This document shows, in pieces, positions 53,499-62,543 of a DNA stretch of 64,000 nucleotides (within the stretch, counting starts at the first letter, position 1; the number at the start of each line of letters is the position of its first letter). The notes under the pieces were generated by a model. That model was not told where the DNA came from. It searched no databases and saw only the letters and a list, made by a program, of their open reading frames with translations. Both the position numbers and the translations under genes were made by a program. The stretch is from JAJAZB01 sp965249815 (GTDB taxonomy: Bacteria > Bacteroidota > Bacteroidia > Cytophagales > Spirosomataceae): positions 1,736,001 through 1,800,000 of the forward strand of contig CBDFMV010000003.1 of assembly GCA_965249815.1 (NCBI GenBank), given 5' to 3'.

Positions 53499-55565
53499 AT
53501 GCTGCTGCTTGTTCTGCTCCGCCTGCTGGCGCTGCTTCCGCCCCCGACGGTTCACCCCGCGCCGCCGACGAAACCCCGAATCGAAGCCGTTGACCGGCCC
53601 GCCACCACGACCCGCAACGCCCACTACGTCAGCAACCGGGCACCGCTGGCCCCGCAGGCGTTCGTGAAACTGCCCATCGGCAGCGTGCAGCCGGGCGGCT
53701 GGCTGCGCGAAAACATCGTTCGGCAAGCCGACGGGCTGGCCGGAAACCTGGGCCAGATCAGCGTGTGGCTCACCAAGAAAAACAACGCCTGGCTGAGCAC
53801 GGACGGCAAGGGCGACTACGGCTGGGAAGAACTGCCCTACTGGCTCAAGGGCTACGGCGACATGGCGTATTTGCTCCAGCGCCCCGAAATGCTCGCCGAA
53901 ACCAGCACCTGGATCGAAGGCACGCTGGCCAGCCAGCGGCCCGACGGCGACTTTGGCCCCGTGGTACTCCGCAAGGGCAAGCGCGACCTCTGGGCGCAGA
54001 TGCTGATGCTATTTTGCCTGCAATCGGCCTACGAACACCAGACGAACGCGTCCCGGCCCGACCCGCGCATCCTGACCCACCTGACGCGCTACTTCAAGTG
54101 GCAACTCGCCCTGCCCGACGAGGAGTTTCTGAAAGATTACTGGGAAAACTCGCGCGGCGGCGACAACCTCTACAGCGTGTACTGGCTTTACAACCGCACC
54201 GGCGAACCCTGGCTGCTCGACCTGGCCACCAAGATTGACCGCAACACGGCCAACTGGCGGCAGATGGGCAACCTGCCCAACCTCCACAACGTCAACATCG
54301 CCCAGTGCTTCCGCGAACCGGCCACGTACGCTCTGCAAAGCCGCAACAAGGACGACCTGGCCGCCACGTACGCCGATTACCGGTTCATCCGTCAGCAGTT
54401 CGGTCAGGTGCCGGGCGGGATGTGGGGCGGCGACGAAAACAGCCGTCCCGGTTACGTGGACCCGCGTCAGGCCGTGGAAACCTGCGGCATGGTAGAGCAA
54501 ATGGCCTCCGATGAACTGCTGTTTCAGTTTACCGGCGACCCGCTCTGGGCCGAAAACTGCGAAGACGTGGCTTTCAATACGCTGCCCGCGGCCTTCATGC
54601 CCGACTACCGTTCGCTCCGCTACCTGACGGCCCCCAACATGGTGGTCAGCGACGCCAAAAACCACGCGCCGGGCATCCAGAATGCCGGCCCGTTTCTGAT
54701 GATGAACCCCTTCAGCAGCCGCTGCTGCCAGCACAACCACAGCAACGGCTGGCCGTACTACGCCGAAAACGCCTGGCTCGCCACGCCCGACAACGGCCTG
54801 GCCGCCGTGTTTTTCTCCGAAAATAGCGTGACGGCGAAAGTCGCCGATGGGCAACCAGTGACCATTCGCCAGCAAACGCATTACCCCTTCGAGGAGCAGA
54901 TCCGGTTGACGATGCAGACGGCGAAGCCCGTCCAGTTTCCGCTCTACCTGCGGATTCCGTCGTGGTGCGCCGCGCCGAAACTGACGGTCAACGGCCAGCC
55001 GGTGCCCGTCGCGGCGAAACCCGGCCAGTACCTGAAAATCACCCAAACCTGGCGCACCGGCGACCGCGTAACCCTCCAGTTGCCCATGCGCCTGGCCGTG
55101 CGCCGCTGGGAAGCCAACCAGAACAGCGCCAGCGTGAACTACGGTCCGCTGACGTTTTCGCTGAAAATACGGGAAGCCTTTCGGAAAGAAAACAGCGCCA
55201 CCACCGCCCAGCACGACGCGGGTTGGCAGCCCACCGCCGACCCGTCGAAGTGGCCTTCGTACGAGATTTTCCCCGGCTCGGCCTGGAATTACGGCCTGGT
55301 GCTGCCCCCGGCGAAGCCGGAAAGCGCGTTTCAGGTGGTGAAACGGCCCTGGCCCGCCGACAACTACCCGTTTACGCCCGCGAGCGCGCCGCTTGAACTG
55401 AAAGTCCGCGCCCGCAAACTACCCGGCTGGAAGCTGGACGAATACGGCCTGTGCGCCGTGTTGCCGCCCAGCCCGGTGAACACCGCCGAACCCACCGAGG
55501 AAGTAACGCTGGTGCCGATGGGCGCAGCGCGGCTGCGGATTTCGGCGTTTCCGGTGGTGAAGTAA
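53499..55565 (+). CDS. Secreted GH127-family (beta-L-arabinofuranosidase-like) glycoside hydrolase
   Basis: The product is 688 residues with a short hydrophobic leader (MLLLVLLRLLALLPPPTVHP). The DUF1680/GH127 (alpha/alpha)6 fold is shown by FVKLPIGSVQPGGWLRENIV, WEELPYWLKGYGDMAYLLQR, NLPNLHNVNIAQCFREPATY and the active-site region. The zinc site and nucleophile match GH127: Glu and Cys in AVETCGMVEQM and the Cys pair in FSSRCCQHNHSNGWP, one of which is the catalytic Cys. A C-terminal beta-sandwich follows (YLRIPSWCAAPKLTVNGQPV). It probably removes L-arabinofuranose or a related pentose from plant glycans. Confidence 0.92.
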   Translation: MLLLVLLRLLALLPPPTVHPAPPTKPRIEAVDRPATTTRNAHYVSNRAPLAPQAFVKLPIGSVQPGGWLRENIVRQADGLAGNLGQISVWLTKKNNAWLSTDGKGDYGWEELPYWLKGYGDMAYLLQRPEMLAETSTWIEGTLASQRPDGDFGPVVLRKGKRDLWAQMLMLFCLQSAYEHQTNASRPDPRILTHLTRYFKWQLALPDEEFLKDYWENSRGGDNLYSVYWLYNRTGEPWLLDLATKIDRNTANWRQMGNLPNLHNVNIAQCFREPATYALQSRNKDDLAATYADYRFIRQQFGQVPGGMWGGDENSRPGYVDPRQAVETCGMVEQMASDELLFQFTGDPLWAENCEDVAFNTLPAAFMPDYRSLRYLTAPNMVVSDAKNHAPGIQNAGPFLMMNPFSSRCCQHNHSNGWPYYAENAWLATPDNGLAAVFFSENSVTAKVADGQPVTIRQQTHYPFEEQIRLTMQTAKPVQFPLYLRIPSWCAAPKLTVNGQPVPVAAKPGQYLKITQTWRTGDRVTLQLPMRLAVRRWEANQNSASVNYGPLTFSLKIREAFRKENSATTAQHDAGWQPTADPSKWPSYEIFPGSAWNYGLVLPPAKPESAFQVVKRPWPADNYPFTPASAPLELKVRARKLPGWKLDEYGLCAVLPPSPVNTAEPTEEVTLVPMGAARLRISAFPVVK

Positions 55566-55618
55566 GCGGCGAGGCCTTGCAGGTCGAAAACCCCGTTCCC
55601 CGCCTTACACCCGATTGC

Positions 55619-58096
55619 TCAGACGCCGCTTGCTTCCCCAAACCACTCCTTCCCCCGTCCGCGCATGCCCAGCGTGGTGAGGAGCACCATCGAAATCGAA
55701 CTGACGGGCATCAGAATCGCCGCCACCACGGGCGAGAGCTGGCCCGTTACGGCAAACGACAGACCAATGAAGTTGTACAGCAGCGAAACGGCGAAACTTA
55801 GGCGGATCAGGCGCAGCGCGTAGCGGCAGTAGGCCAGAAACCGGGGCAACAGCGGCAGGGCGCGGGCTTCGAGGATGGCGTCGGAGGCGGGGGTGAAGTG
55901 GAGCGTGTTTTCGGTCAGGGCCACGCCCGCGTCGGCCTGGCGGAGTGCCCCGGCGTCGTTGAGGCCGTCGCCAATCATCGCCACGCGGTGGCCTTCGTGT
56001 TGCAGGGTTTCGACAAAACGCAGCTTTTCGGCGGGCGCGCAGCCAAACCGCATCCGCCCGGCCCGAAACCAGCGGAGCAAACGCGGGCGCTCGGCTTCGT
56101 TGTCGCCCGAAACGAGGTAGGTTCGGTAGAGGGGGTTCAGGGCGTCGAGCAGAGGTCCGACGCCGGGCCGGTAGGCGGTTTTCACCAAAAAATACCCCCG
56201 GTACTGCCCGCCGAGGCTCAGGTGCGCCACCGGGCCGTCGCGGCGTACGACGAGGCCCTCGGGTGCCCCGGCAAAAGCGGCTTTACCGAGCCGGATTTCG
56301 CACTCGCCAAACCAGCCCGCCAGTCCTTCGCCGGGAAATTCCTCGACGTCGGTGAGGTCGGTGGGCGGGTGGTGGGCGTACAACCCGCTGATTTTCTGCG
56401 AAATCGGGTGGGTCGAGTGCCGCACCAGCCTGGCCACGAGGACCTCGCCGGAGTTGGTGAGCGGGTCGAACGAAGGCACGGCCACAAACTCAACGCCCGC
56501 GCTTTCGGTGCCGGTGAGCGTGCCGGTTTTGTCGAACACGAGCGCGTCGCAGCGGGCGAGGGTTTCCATAACCCCGGCGTTTTTCAGGTAAAACCCCCGC
56601 CGCCCGAGCCACCGCAGGCCCGCACCGAGCGCAAACGGGTAACTCAGCGACAGCGCGCAGGGGCAGGCCACAATCAGGATGGCCGTGCAGGCGTCGAGCG
56701 CCCTCGCCGGGTCGTGCTGGAGCCAGGCCCAGTACACCCCGACCACCCCGGCCAGCGTGAGCACAACGACGGTAAAATACCGCCCCACCTGGTCGGCGAA
56801 GGTGGTCAGGCGGCTTTTCCCTTCTTTTTTAAACGCGTCGTGGTTCCAGAGTTGGGTCAGGTACGAGTGCGACACGTCGCGGAGCACTTCGAGGTCGAGG
56901 CGTTCGCCCACCTGCCGCCCGCCCGCGAGGAGTACGTCGCCGGGCTGGTGGGGTTCGGGGGCCGACTCGCCCGTGACGAAACTGTAATCGATACGCGCGC
57001 GGCCCGTTAGCAGCCGCGCGTCGGCGGGAATCAGCTCGCCGTTGCGGATGCGGATGCGGTCGCCGGGGCGGAGGTGCTGGACGGGGATTTGCTCCTCGCG
57101 TAAGTGGACCGTTGGCGGTTGGCAGTTGGCAAGTTCTTTTTCGACTGAATTTTTGCTGCCCCCTACCCGCGTCACCGCCAGCGGGAAATAGGCGGTGTAA
57201 TCCCGCTCGAACGACAGGGCGGCGTAGGTTTTTTGCTGAAACCATTTTCCGGTCAGCAAAAAGAAAATCAGGCCGGTCACTGAGTCGAAGTAGCCCGCGC
57301 CGGTGCCCGAAAGCACCTCGTACGCGCCCCGCCCGAAGGCCACCAGAATGCCGAGCAGAATGGGCATGTCGAGGGTGATGCGCCGCTGCCGGAGGCTGTT
57401 GCCCACCGACTCGAAGTAACCCCAGCCCGCGTAAAACACCGCCGGGATGGCCAGCAGCAGGTTCAAATACCCGAAGAGGTGGCGGTAGGCCGTTTCGCGC
57501 AGCCCGAGGTATTCCGGAAACGCAAACAGCATGATGTTGCCCGCGCAAAAGCCCGCCACGCCCAGCCGGGTGAGGAGTTGGCGCTCGGCCGTGGGGCGGG
57601 TTTGCTGGTCGGCGTTGGGGCGGCGAATCAGCGGTTCGTACCCGATTCGGGTGAGCAGTTCGGCCAGTTGGCGGAGGGAGAGGGCGGCGGGGGTGTAGTC
57701 GATGGAAACCTGTTTTTTCAGAAAATCCACCCGCGAAGCCCGCACGCCGGGGTGCAGGCGGGTCAGGTTTTCGAGCAAATACAGGCAGGCGCTGCAATGA
57801 ATGGCCGGAACGTCGACCGTGATTTTCGCCAGACTGTCGTTCTGAAAATCCACGAGTTGGGCCGCAATTTCCGGGTTGTCGAGGTACTCGAACCGCCCCG
57901 GCGACGGCGGCACCTGCCCACCGCGTTCGCCGAAGCGGTAGTACTGCCCAAGCTGGTGGTCGGCGAGGAGTTGGTACACGCTCCGGCAGCCGTCGCAGCA
58001 AAACGCTTTCTCGTCGGCTTGAAGGGGGTGGGCGGGGCAGTCGCTGCCGCAGTGGTAGCAGCGCGCGTGTTCTGCCGGGGGTGAGGGGGCCGTCAT
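55619..58096 (-). CDS. ccoI: Heavy-metal P1B-type ATPase, CcoI/FixI-like copper exporter
   Basis: From ATG 58094-58096 the product is 825 residues. A Cys-rich N-terminal domain (ARCYHCGSDCP, FCCDGCRSVYQLL) and an HMA-like domain (PAIHCSACLYLLENLTRLHP) are typical of CcoI. P-type motifs are SFVTGESAPEP, ACPCALSLSYP (CPC), FDKTGTLTGT, HSTHPISQ and IGDGLND. CcoI supplies copper for cbb3 oxidase assembly. The ccoNOP genes are not in this window. The gene is divergent from a Crp-like gene, with a possible FNR-type box between them. Confidence 0.9.
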   Translation of the reverse strand: MTAPSPPAEHARCYHCGSDCPAHPLQADEKAFCCDGCRSVYQLLADHQLGQYYRFGERGGQVPPSPGRFEYLDNPEIAAQLVDFQNDSLAKITVDVPAIHCSACLYLLENLTRLHPGVRASRVDFLKKQVSIDYTPAALSLRQLAELLTRIGYEPLIRRPNADQQTRPTAERQLLTRLGVAGFCAGNIMLFAFPEYLGLRETAYRHLFGYLNLLLAIPAVFYAGWGYFESVGNSLRQRRITLDMPILLGILVAFGRGAYEVLSGTGAGYFDSVTGLIFFLLTGKWFQQKTYAALSFERDYTAYFPLAVTRVGGSKNSVEKELANCQPPTVHLREEQIPVQHLRPGDRIRIRNGELIPADARLLTGRARIDYSFVTGESAPEPHQPGDVLLAGGRQVGERLDLEVLRDVSHSYLTQLWNHDAFKKEGKSRLTTFADQVGRYFTVVVLTLAGVVGVYWAWLQHDPARALDACTAILIVACPCALSLSYPFALGAGLRWLGRRGFYLKNAGVMETLARCDALVFDKTGTLTGTESAGVEFVAVPSFDPLTNSGEVLVARLVRHSTHPISQKISGLYAHHPPTDLTDVEEFPGEGLAGWFGECEIRLGKAAFAGAPEGLVVRRDGPVAHLSLGGQYRGYFLVKTAYRPGVGPLLDALNPLYRTYLVSGDNEAERPRLLRWFRAGRMRFGCAPAEKLRFVETLQHEGHRVAMIGDGLNDAGALRQADAGVALTENTLHFTPASDAILEARALPLLPRFLAYCRYALRLIRLSFAVSLLYNFIGLSFAVTGQLSPVVAAILMPVSSISMVLLTTLGMRGRGKEWFGEASGV

Positions 58097-58176
58097 GGCG
58101 CGGAGGGGCGAAGGTTCAATCCCAAAATTCGGCCCGTTTCGTTGCCGGACGGATGAGTCTTGTTGCCCGGATGCTG

Positions 58177-58188
58177 TGACAAAAATCA
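58177..58188. promoter_or_regulatory. FNR/CRP-like box between ccoI and Crp-like gene
   Basis: TGACAAAAATCA lies in the divergent promoter region and matches the TGAT-N4-ATCA core of FNR boxes except for one base. It closely resembles the perfect site at 58608-58619. Oxygen-linked regulation is consistent with ccoI, but the assignment is inference. Confidence 0.5.
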
Positions 58189-58244
58189 TGTTGGTGGGTG
58201 CACCGAACCGGGCAACTTTGCCCAGGTAATATTCCTAAAAACCC

Positions 58245-58610
58245 ATGTTTGACACCGAGCGCGCCATTCTGGCCAGCGGCACCGAACTGAACCTGCGGCG
58301 GGGCGAGTACCTGTTTCGCCGCCAGCAGGCCGCCGAGTATATTTTTTTCCTGAGAGCTGGCAAACTCGAACTGGCCGACGACCAGCACCCGGCGCGGGTC
58401 TTCGAGGGCCGGGCCTGTTTTTTGGGGCTGGAAGAGGCGCTCCTCGATTGCCGCCACCGGTTTAGCGCCCGCGTGCTCGATTCGTCGGCGGTGGTGCTGG
58501 CCTTTGAAAAAACCTTTTTGGAGGAATTACTCCACCGCGATGCCGACGCGCACCGGTACTTCCTGCTTAAACTCGGTGAGCGCCTCGGACCGCAACGGGA
58601 GTTCGAGTGA
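58245..58610 (+). CDS. Cyclic-nucleotide-binding-like (Crp/Fnr) protein without DNA-binding domain
   Basis: This 121-residue protein contains only the cNMP-binding beta-barrel of Crp/Fnr regulators (LNLRRGEYLFRRQQAAEYIF, FLRAGKLELADDQHPARVFE, SARVLDSSAVVLAFEKTFLE). The usual C-terminal helix-turn-helix (about 70 residues) is absent; the stop at 58608-58610 is part of an FNR-like box. No frameshifted HTH was seen downstream before the USP gene. It may be a sensor-only protein or a shortened regulator. Confidence 0.75.
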   Translation: MFDTERAILASGTELNLRRGEYLFRRQQAAEYIFFLRAGKLELADDQHPARVFEGRACFLGLEEALLDCRHRFSARVLDSSAVVLAFEKTFLEELLHRDADAHRYFLLKLGERLGPQREFE

Positions 58611-58619
58611 TAAAAATCA
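58608..58619. promoter_or_regulatory. FNR-like box upstream of the universal stress protein gene
   Basis: TGATAAAAATCA is a perfect TGAT-N4-ATCA dyad, the core of FNR/Crp-type binding sites. It lies 81 bases before the usp start, a distance suited to an activator. The same AAAAATCAT context occurs at 58177. Confidence 0.6.
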
Positions 58620-58700
58620 TCGGCATTGCCGTTGAACGTCATCGGGTTGCCGTCGGGCGGTGGCCAGTTTTGGGGGGTCAACCAACCGACTCCTCCAGCC

Positions 58701-59525
58701 ATGAAAACCATCCTGCTGCCGACCGATTTCAGCGCCAACGCCCGGCACGCGTTCCGCTTTGCCACCCTACTCGCCCAGGCCGCCGAGGCCCGCATCGTGC
58801 TGCTGCACGTGTTTGGCCTGCCCGTAAGCACGGTGCAGGAGGTGCCCTCGACGGTAACGTACCAACTCGAAAACGAAGAACGCCGCGCCACCGAAGCCCT
58901 CGATGAATTTCGGGATTGCCTGCTGCGCGAAACGACGTTCCCGTCCCAGCGGATGACAACCAGCGTACGCTACGGGTTCGTGGCCGACGCCGTGGCGACC
59001 ACGGCCCGACAGTTCGGGGCCGACTACGTGGTGATGGCCACACAGGGAGCCGATGACGTATTCGGCAAGTGGCTGGGCACCAACACCCAGCGCGTGATTA
59101 CCAGTCCGATGCCCTGCCCGGTGTGGGTGATTCCGCCGCAGGCCCCGGTTCAGATACCACGCTCCGTGCTGTACGCCGCCGATTACGAACGGACCGAGTC
59201 GGGGGCGACCCGCGCCGTGCTTCAATTCGCCCGGCTGTTCGAGGCCCGGATGCAGGTCGTGCACGTGCATGAATACTACGAACTACCTGTGGGGGAAATC
59301 ACCCACCAGCTCCGCGACGAGTTTGAGGCCGACGACGTGACCTTCCGCACCCTGGGCCGCGACGACGTGGTGGCGACCCTCGAAACCTACCTGCGCACCC
59401 ACCAGCCCGACGTGCTGGCCCTGGCCGCCTACGAAAAAGGGTTCTGGGAAAGTTTGCTGCACAAAAGTGTCACGAAGCACTTCGTCCAGACCAGCCAGGT
59501 GCCGGTGCTGGTGGTGCGGAAGTAG
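58701..59525 (+). CDS. Tandem universal stress protein (UspA family)
   Basis: The start at 58701 (MKTILLPTDFSANARHAFRF) gives 274 residues and two Usp domains, about 1-140 and 145-274. The first shows ILLPTDFSANARHAFRFA and YVVMATQGADDVFGKWLGTN. The second shows RSVLYAADYERTESGATRAV and ends PDVLALAAYEKGFWESLLHK then SQVPVLVVRK. The G-2x-G-9x-G ATP motif is poorly kept. Such proteins often accompany cbb3 oxidase and FNR genes and are induced by low oxygen. Confidence 0.88.
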   Translation: MKTILLPTDFSANARHAFRFATLLAQAAEARIVLLHVFGLPVSTVQEVPSTVTYQLENEERRATEALDEFRDCLLRETTFPSQRMTTSVRYGFVADAVATTARQFGADYVVMATQGADDVFGKWLGTNTQRVITSPMPCPVWVIPPQAPVQIPRSVLYAADYERTESGATRAVLQFARLFEARMQVVHVHEYYELPVGEITHQLRDEFEADDVTFRTLGRDDVVATLETYLRTHQPDVLALAAYEKGFWESLLHKSVTKHFVQTSQVPVLVVRK

Positions 59526-59569
59526 CGCACCGGGTTCCGTTTTTACCCTCTTTTTCAACCCCAAAGCTC

Positions 59570-59668
59570 ATGCTGACCGAAACCCTTGACCAGCGGGTCG
59601 CAGCCACCGCCGTGGCCGACCGCTTCCAACACCTGCAGGACACAATTTGCACCGCCCTCGAAACCGCA
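59570..59668 (+). pseudogene. hemF: 5' stump of coproporphyrinogen III oxidase gene
   Basis: The sequence reads MLTETLDQRVAATAVADRFQ then HLQDTICTALETA, matching the N-terminus of oxygen-dependent coproporphyrinogen oxidases (LQDxICxALExADG). It changes at about 59668 into a different gene in another frame. A full HemF is about 300 residues, so only 33 remain. The position after the usp gene suits haem supply for respiration. A complete copy elsewhere in the genome would be required for haem synthesis, unless HemN is used. Confidence 0.65.
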
Positions 59669-60574
59669 GCATCGTTGAAGACCAACAACGTAGACAAACC
59701 CGCGCTGAATATGGCAAGGCATTGCTTCGGGAGTTGTCTGACAAACTAGCCCATGAGTTTGGCCCTGGCTTTGATGCCAGCAACCTGCGGTACATGCGAT
59801 TATTTTATCAGGCGTTTCCAATTCGTGATACACTGCGTCACGAATTGAGTTGGAGCCACTACCGTCTGTTGTCGAAAGTCAGGGACGAGCGCGCCCGCAC
59901 CTGGTATCTGAATGAAGCGGCTACTCGGAATTGGTCGAGTCGTGCCCTGGACCGGCAAATCAGCGTGTTGTACTACAAACGGCTATTGTCCAGCCAGTTT
60001 GACGAAGGCGTTCGGCGGGAAGGATTGCAGCAAGCAGAAGAAGGGCTGCCCAACCCGCTTGACTTCATCCGCGACCCCTACGTGCTTGATTTCCTGAAGT
60101 TGGAGCCAAACCCAGGCTTTACGAACGGGAACTCGAACAGGGTCTTCTGGATAACCTGCAAAAATTCCTGCTCGAACTCGGCAAAGGCTTCGCCTTTGTG
60201 GCCCGCCAGCAGCACGTTCGGGCCGACACCGACTCGTTTTTCGTGGATTTGGTTTTCTACAATTACCTGCTCAAGTGCTTCGTGCTCATCGACCTCAAGG
60301 TGGGCAAACTCACCCACCAGGACATCGGGCAATGGATATGTACGTCCGCCTCTACGAAGACCTGCACCGGCAAGCAGGCGACAACCCGACCATCGGTCTG
60401 ATTTTGTGTTCGGAGAAAAACGAGACGGTCGTCAAGTACTCCGTTCTGCACGAAAGCGAGCAGTTGTTCGCCTCGAAGTACGTTTTGTACTTGCCCACCG
60501 AATCCGAATTGAAGGCCGAGTTGGAGCGGGACCGTGACCTGATTGAACGGGAAAAGAGGCTTGGTTTGCCGTAA
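59669..60574 (+). pseudogene. DUF1016/YhcG PD-(D/E)xK nuclease gene, N-terminus lost and two frameshifts
   Basis: DUF1016 sequence begins at RSIVEDQQRRQTRAEYGKAL and continues LRYMRLFYQAFPIRDTLRHE, NWSSRALDRQISVLYYKRLL and LDFIRDPYVLDFLKLEPNP. Near 60105-60112 one base is missing, after which LYERELEQGLLDNLQKFLLE and FVDLVFYNYLLKCFVLIDLK follow in another frame. A second lost base near 60325 (GGGCAATGG for GGGCAAATGG) precedes MDMYVRLYEDLHRQAGDNPT to the end. About 40 N-terminal residues are missing. The gene is dead; such proteins are nucleases found near restriction systems. Confidence 0.88.
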
Positions 60575-60666
60575 AATTTTTATAGAGGAAACGGGTGGCA
60601 TCTAACTTTCTGAATAATGCCCCCAGAAATACTCCGTCCAACCTATCATAAATCATAGTAAGAACA

Positions 60667-61286
60667 ATGGCAGAAGAATCCTTCTCTATCCCGCCAGAAC
60701 TGAGCGAAGCCTTGCTGAACGATTTGCAGGAGAGTCTCCGACCAGAAAACTGCGTTATCGATGACCCGGCCAAACGCCAAGCTGTTTTAAAGGCACTGGG
60801 CGCGCCTCTAAGCTTTGCCAGTGCTGCCGAGCCGGTCGCTGCCGATGGCATCATGAATTACTGGCTGTGGTGTTACTTTGAGCAAGGCTCCGCTTGGCAG
60901 AATTTACTGACGGTTTTCAACCAAAAAGACATTACGTTGGAAGCCATTCTGGAAGGCTACGAATTTAACGCGTTTATTTTTCAAGGGAAACGATATTTAA
61001 GCTTGATGCCCGTTGAGCGTTACGTCACGAATGGAGTTCTCGTCCTGAACACACCCGAATGGAGTCGCAGAATAGAGATAAGAATACCTGAAGAATTCCA
61101 AAACATTTTGGCCTACAGAACATTAGAAATCTTCGCTGAAGAGATTACTCACTTTGAGACGGACTTAGGCGAATGGTTCGAGGAAGTAAAAGAGGAAATC
61201 GGCAACTGGTTAGTAAGCAAGTACGAAGGCATCAACCCGACCCGTAAAGGCTTTATTCAGTGGTTTTTTGCCCATCATGGGTACAT
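60667..61286 (+). pseudogene. 5' part of a hypothetical gene split by IS3 copy 2
   Basis: The first 206 codons of an acidic protein are present (MAEESFSIPPELSEALLNDL, SFASAAEPVAADGIMNYWLW, NPTRKGFIQWFFAHHGY). At 61287 the IS begins; an accidental fusion reads eight more codons into the IS. Removing the IS joins this frame directly with the open frame at 62544-62955, giving one protein of about 343 residues. No known family was recognised. Confidence 0.75.
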
Positions 61287-61336
61287 TGAGATGGTCCAGG
61301 TTTGCCAGACGGTCTAAGTGCTTAACTTAGACAACC

Positions 61337-61624
61337 ATGTCCAAAAAACAAACTCCGGCGGCTCCCCGTCGCCAGTACGACGACCAATTCAAAACCGATG
61401 CCGTTCGGCTTGTGGAAAACGGCCAGCGGAGCGTACCTGATGTGGCCAAATCGTTGGGTATCTCAACCAACTTGCTCTACCGCTGGCGTGGTCTGGCTCA
61501 GGCAGGCAAAGGGCAGGTGGCTAATCAGGCTGAATTGACTCAACTCCGTGAGCAGCTACGTCGCCTGGAACAGGAGCGAGATATTTTAAAAAAAGCACTC
61601 GCCATTTTCAGCCGGATGACCTGA
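61337..61624 (+). CDS. IS3-family transposase OrfA, copy 2
   Basis: This 95-residue protein is identical to the OrfA at 16997-17284. It has the same helix-turn-helix and leucine-zipper-like C-terminus, and the same A7 slippery run at 61588-61594 for making an OrfAB fusion. Confidence 0.93.
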   Translation: MSKKQTPAAPRRQYDDQFKTDAVRLVENGQRSVPDVAKSLGISTNLLYRWRGLAQAGKGQVANQAELTQLREQLRRLEQERDILKKALAIFSRMT

Positions 61625-61641
61625 CGATTACCTACGACTTG

Positions 61642-62514
61642 ATGCTGGAATTGACTGATTTATACCCGGTTGAGCGACTTTGCGAATGCCTTGATGTTAG
61701 CAAGAGTGCATTCTATGCTTACCGGGCCAAACAAACCTATCAACCTACGCTTGAAAAACGGCAACTTGTCGAAGCCGCTAAAAGCCTTTTCCACCAACAC
61801 GAGCGACGCTACGGAAGTCGTCGGTTGGTGCTGGATTTACAGGAACAAGGCTTTGAAGTGGGTCGCCACCAGCTACGGAAGATTATGATAGTCAACCAAT
61901 TACAGGCCATTCAGCCCCGCAGTTTCGTGCCGCGCACGACCAACAGCAACCACGCCGGGCCATATAGCCCGAATCTGTTGTTGGATCGGCCCGCGCCAAC
62001 ACGCCCTGGTGAGGTGTTGGTAGGTGACATTACGTATCTGCCCTTGGTCAACGGCGACTGGGCTTACTTAGGGGGCTGGTTAGATCTTTTCAGCCGCAAA
62101 ATGAGTGGCTGGTCAGTAGACGAGCATATGGGAGAAGGCTTGGTACACAGCGCATTACAGAGGGCCATCGGCCATAACCAATTGGATAAAGGCAGCATCA
62201 TCCACTCCGACAGAGGAGGGCAATACGTGGGCAAAGAATTCAGAAAGACGCTTCGTTTGCACCAGTTCGAGCAGAGCATGGCCCGCGCCGGTGAGGTGTA
62301 TGACAATGCCTTTATTGAGTCGTACTGGTCGCGGCTCAAAGCCGAGTTAGTCCATCAACGGGCCTTTCGTTCGGTGGCTGACGCACGAGAGCAGTTATTC
62401 GAGTACATCGAACTATATTATAACCGCCGACGGCGACATTCGTCGCTGGGCTATGTCAGCCCGCTGCAATTTGAGGAAATGCATTACCGGAATAATCTCA
62501 AAATTGTCTCTTAG
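61642..62514 (+). CDS. IS3-family transposase OrfB, copy 2
   Basis: This DDE integrase-core protein is identical to the one at 17302-18174. Asp in VGDITYLPL, Asp in HSDRGGQY and Glu in FIESYWSRL are all present. The frame is intact, so this copy may be active. Confidence 0.93.
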   Translation: MLELTDLYPVERLCECLDVSKSAFYAYRAKQTYQPTLEKRQLVEAAKSLFHQHERRYGSRRLVLDLQEQGFEVGRHQLRKIMIVNQLQAIQPRSFVPRTTNSNHAGPYSPNLLLDRPAPTRPGEVLVGDITYLPLVNGDWAYLGGWLDLFSRKMSGWSVDEHMGEGLVHSALQRAIGHNQLDKGSIIHSDRGGQYVGKEFRKTLRLHQFEQSMARAGEVYDNAFIESYWSRLKAELVHQRAFRSVADAREQLFEYIELYYNRRRRHSSLGYVSPLQFEEMHYRNNLKIVS

Positions 62515-62543
62515 CCACCGTCCGGCTAAACAGGACCACCCCA

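Larger units (their letters stand above)
61287..62543 (+). mobile_element. IS3-family insertion sequence, copy 2 (1257 bp)
   Basis: This is the same element as 16947-18203, in the same orientation, and differs only at 61293 (G; A in copy 1). The left terminal repeat here is TGAGATGGTCCAGG, and the right end complement is TGGGGTGGTCCTG. The flanks (CAT on the left, AAC on the right) show no target-site duplication, unlike copy 1. The inserted gene is restored in frame if exactly the 1257 bases are removed. Confidence 0.93.
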
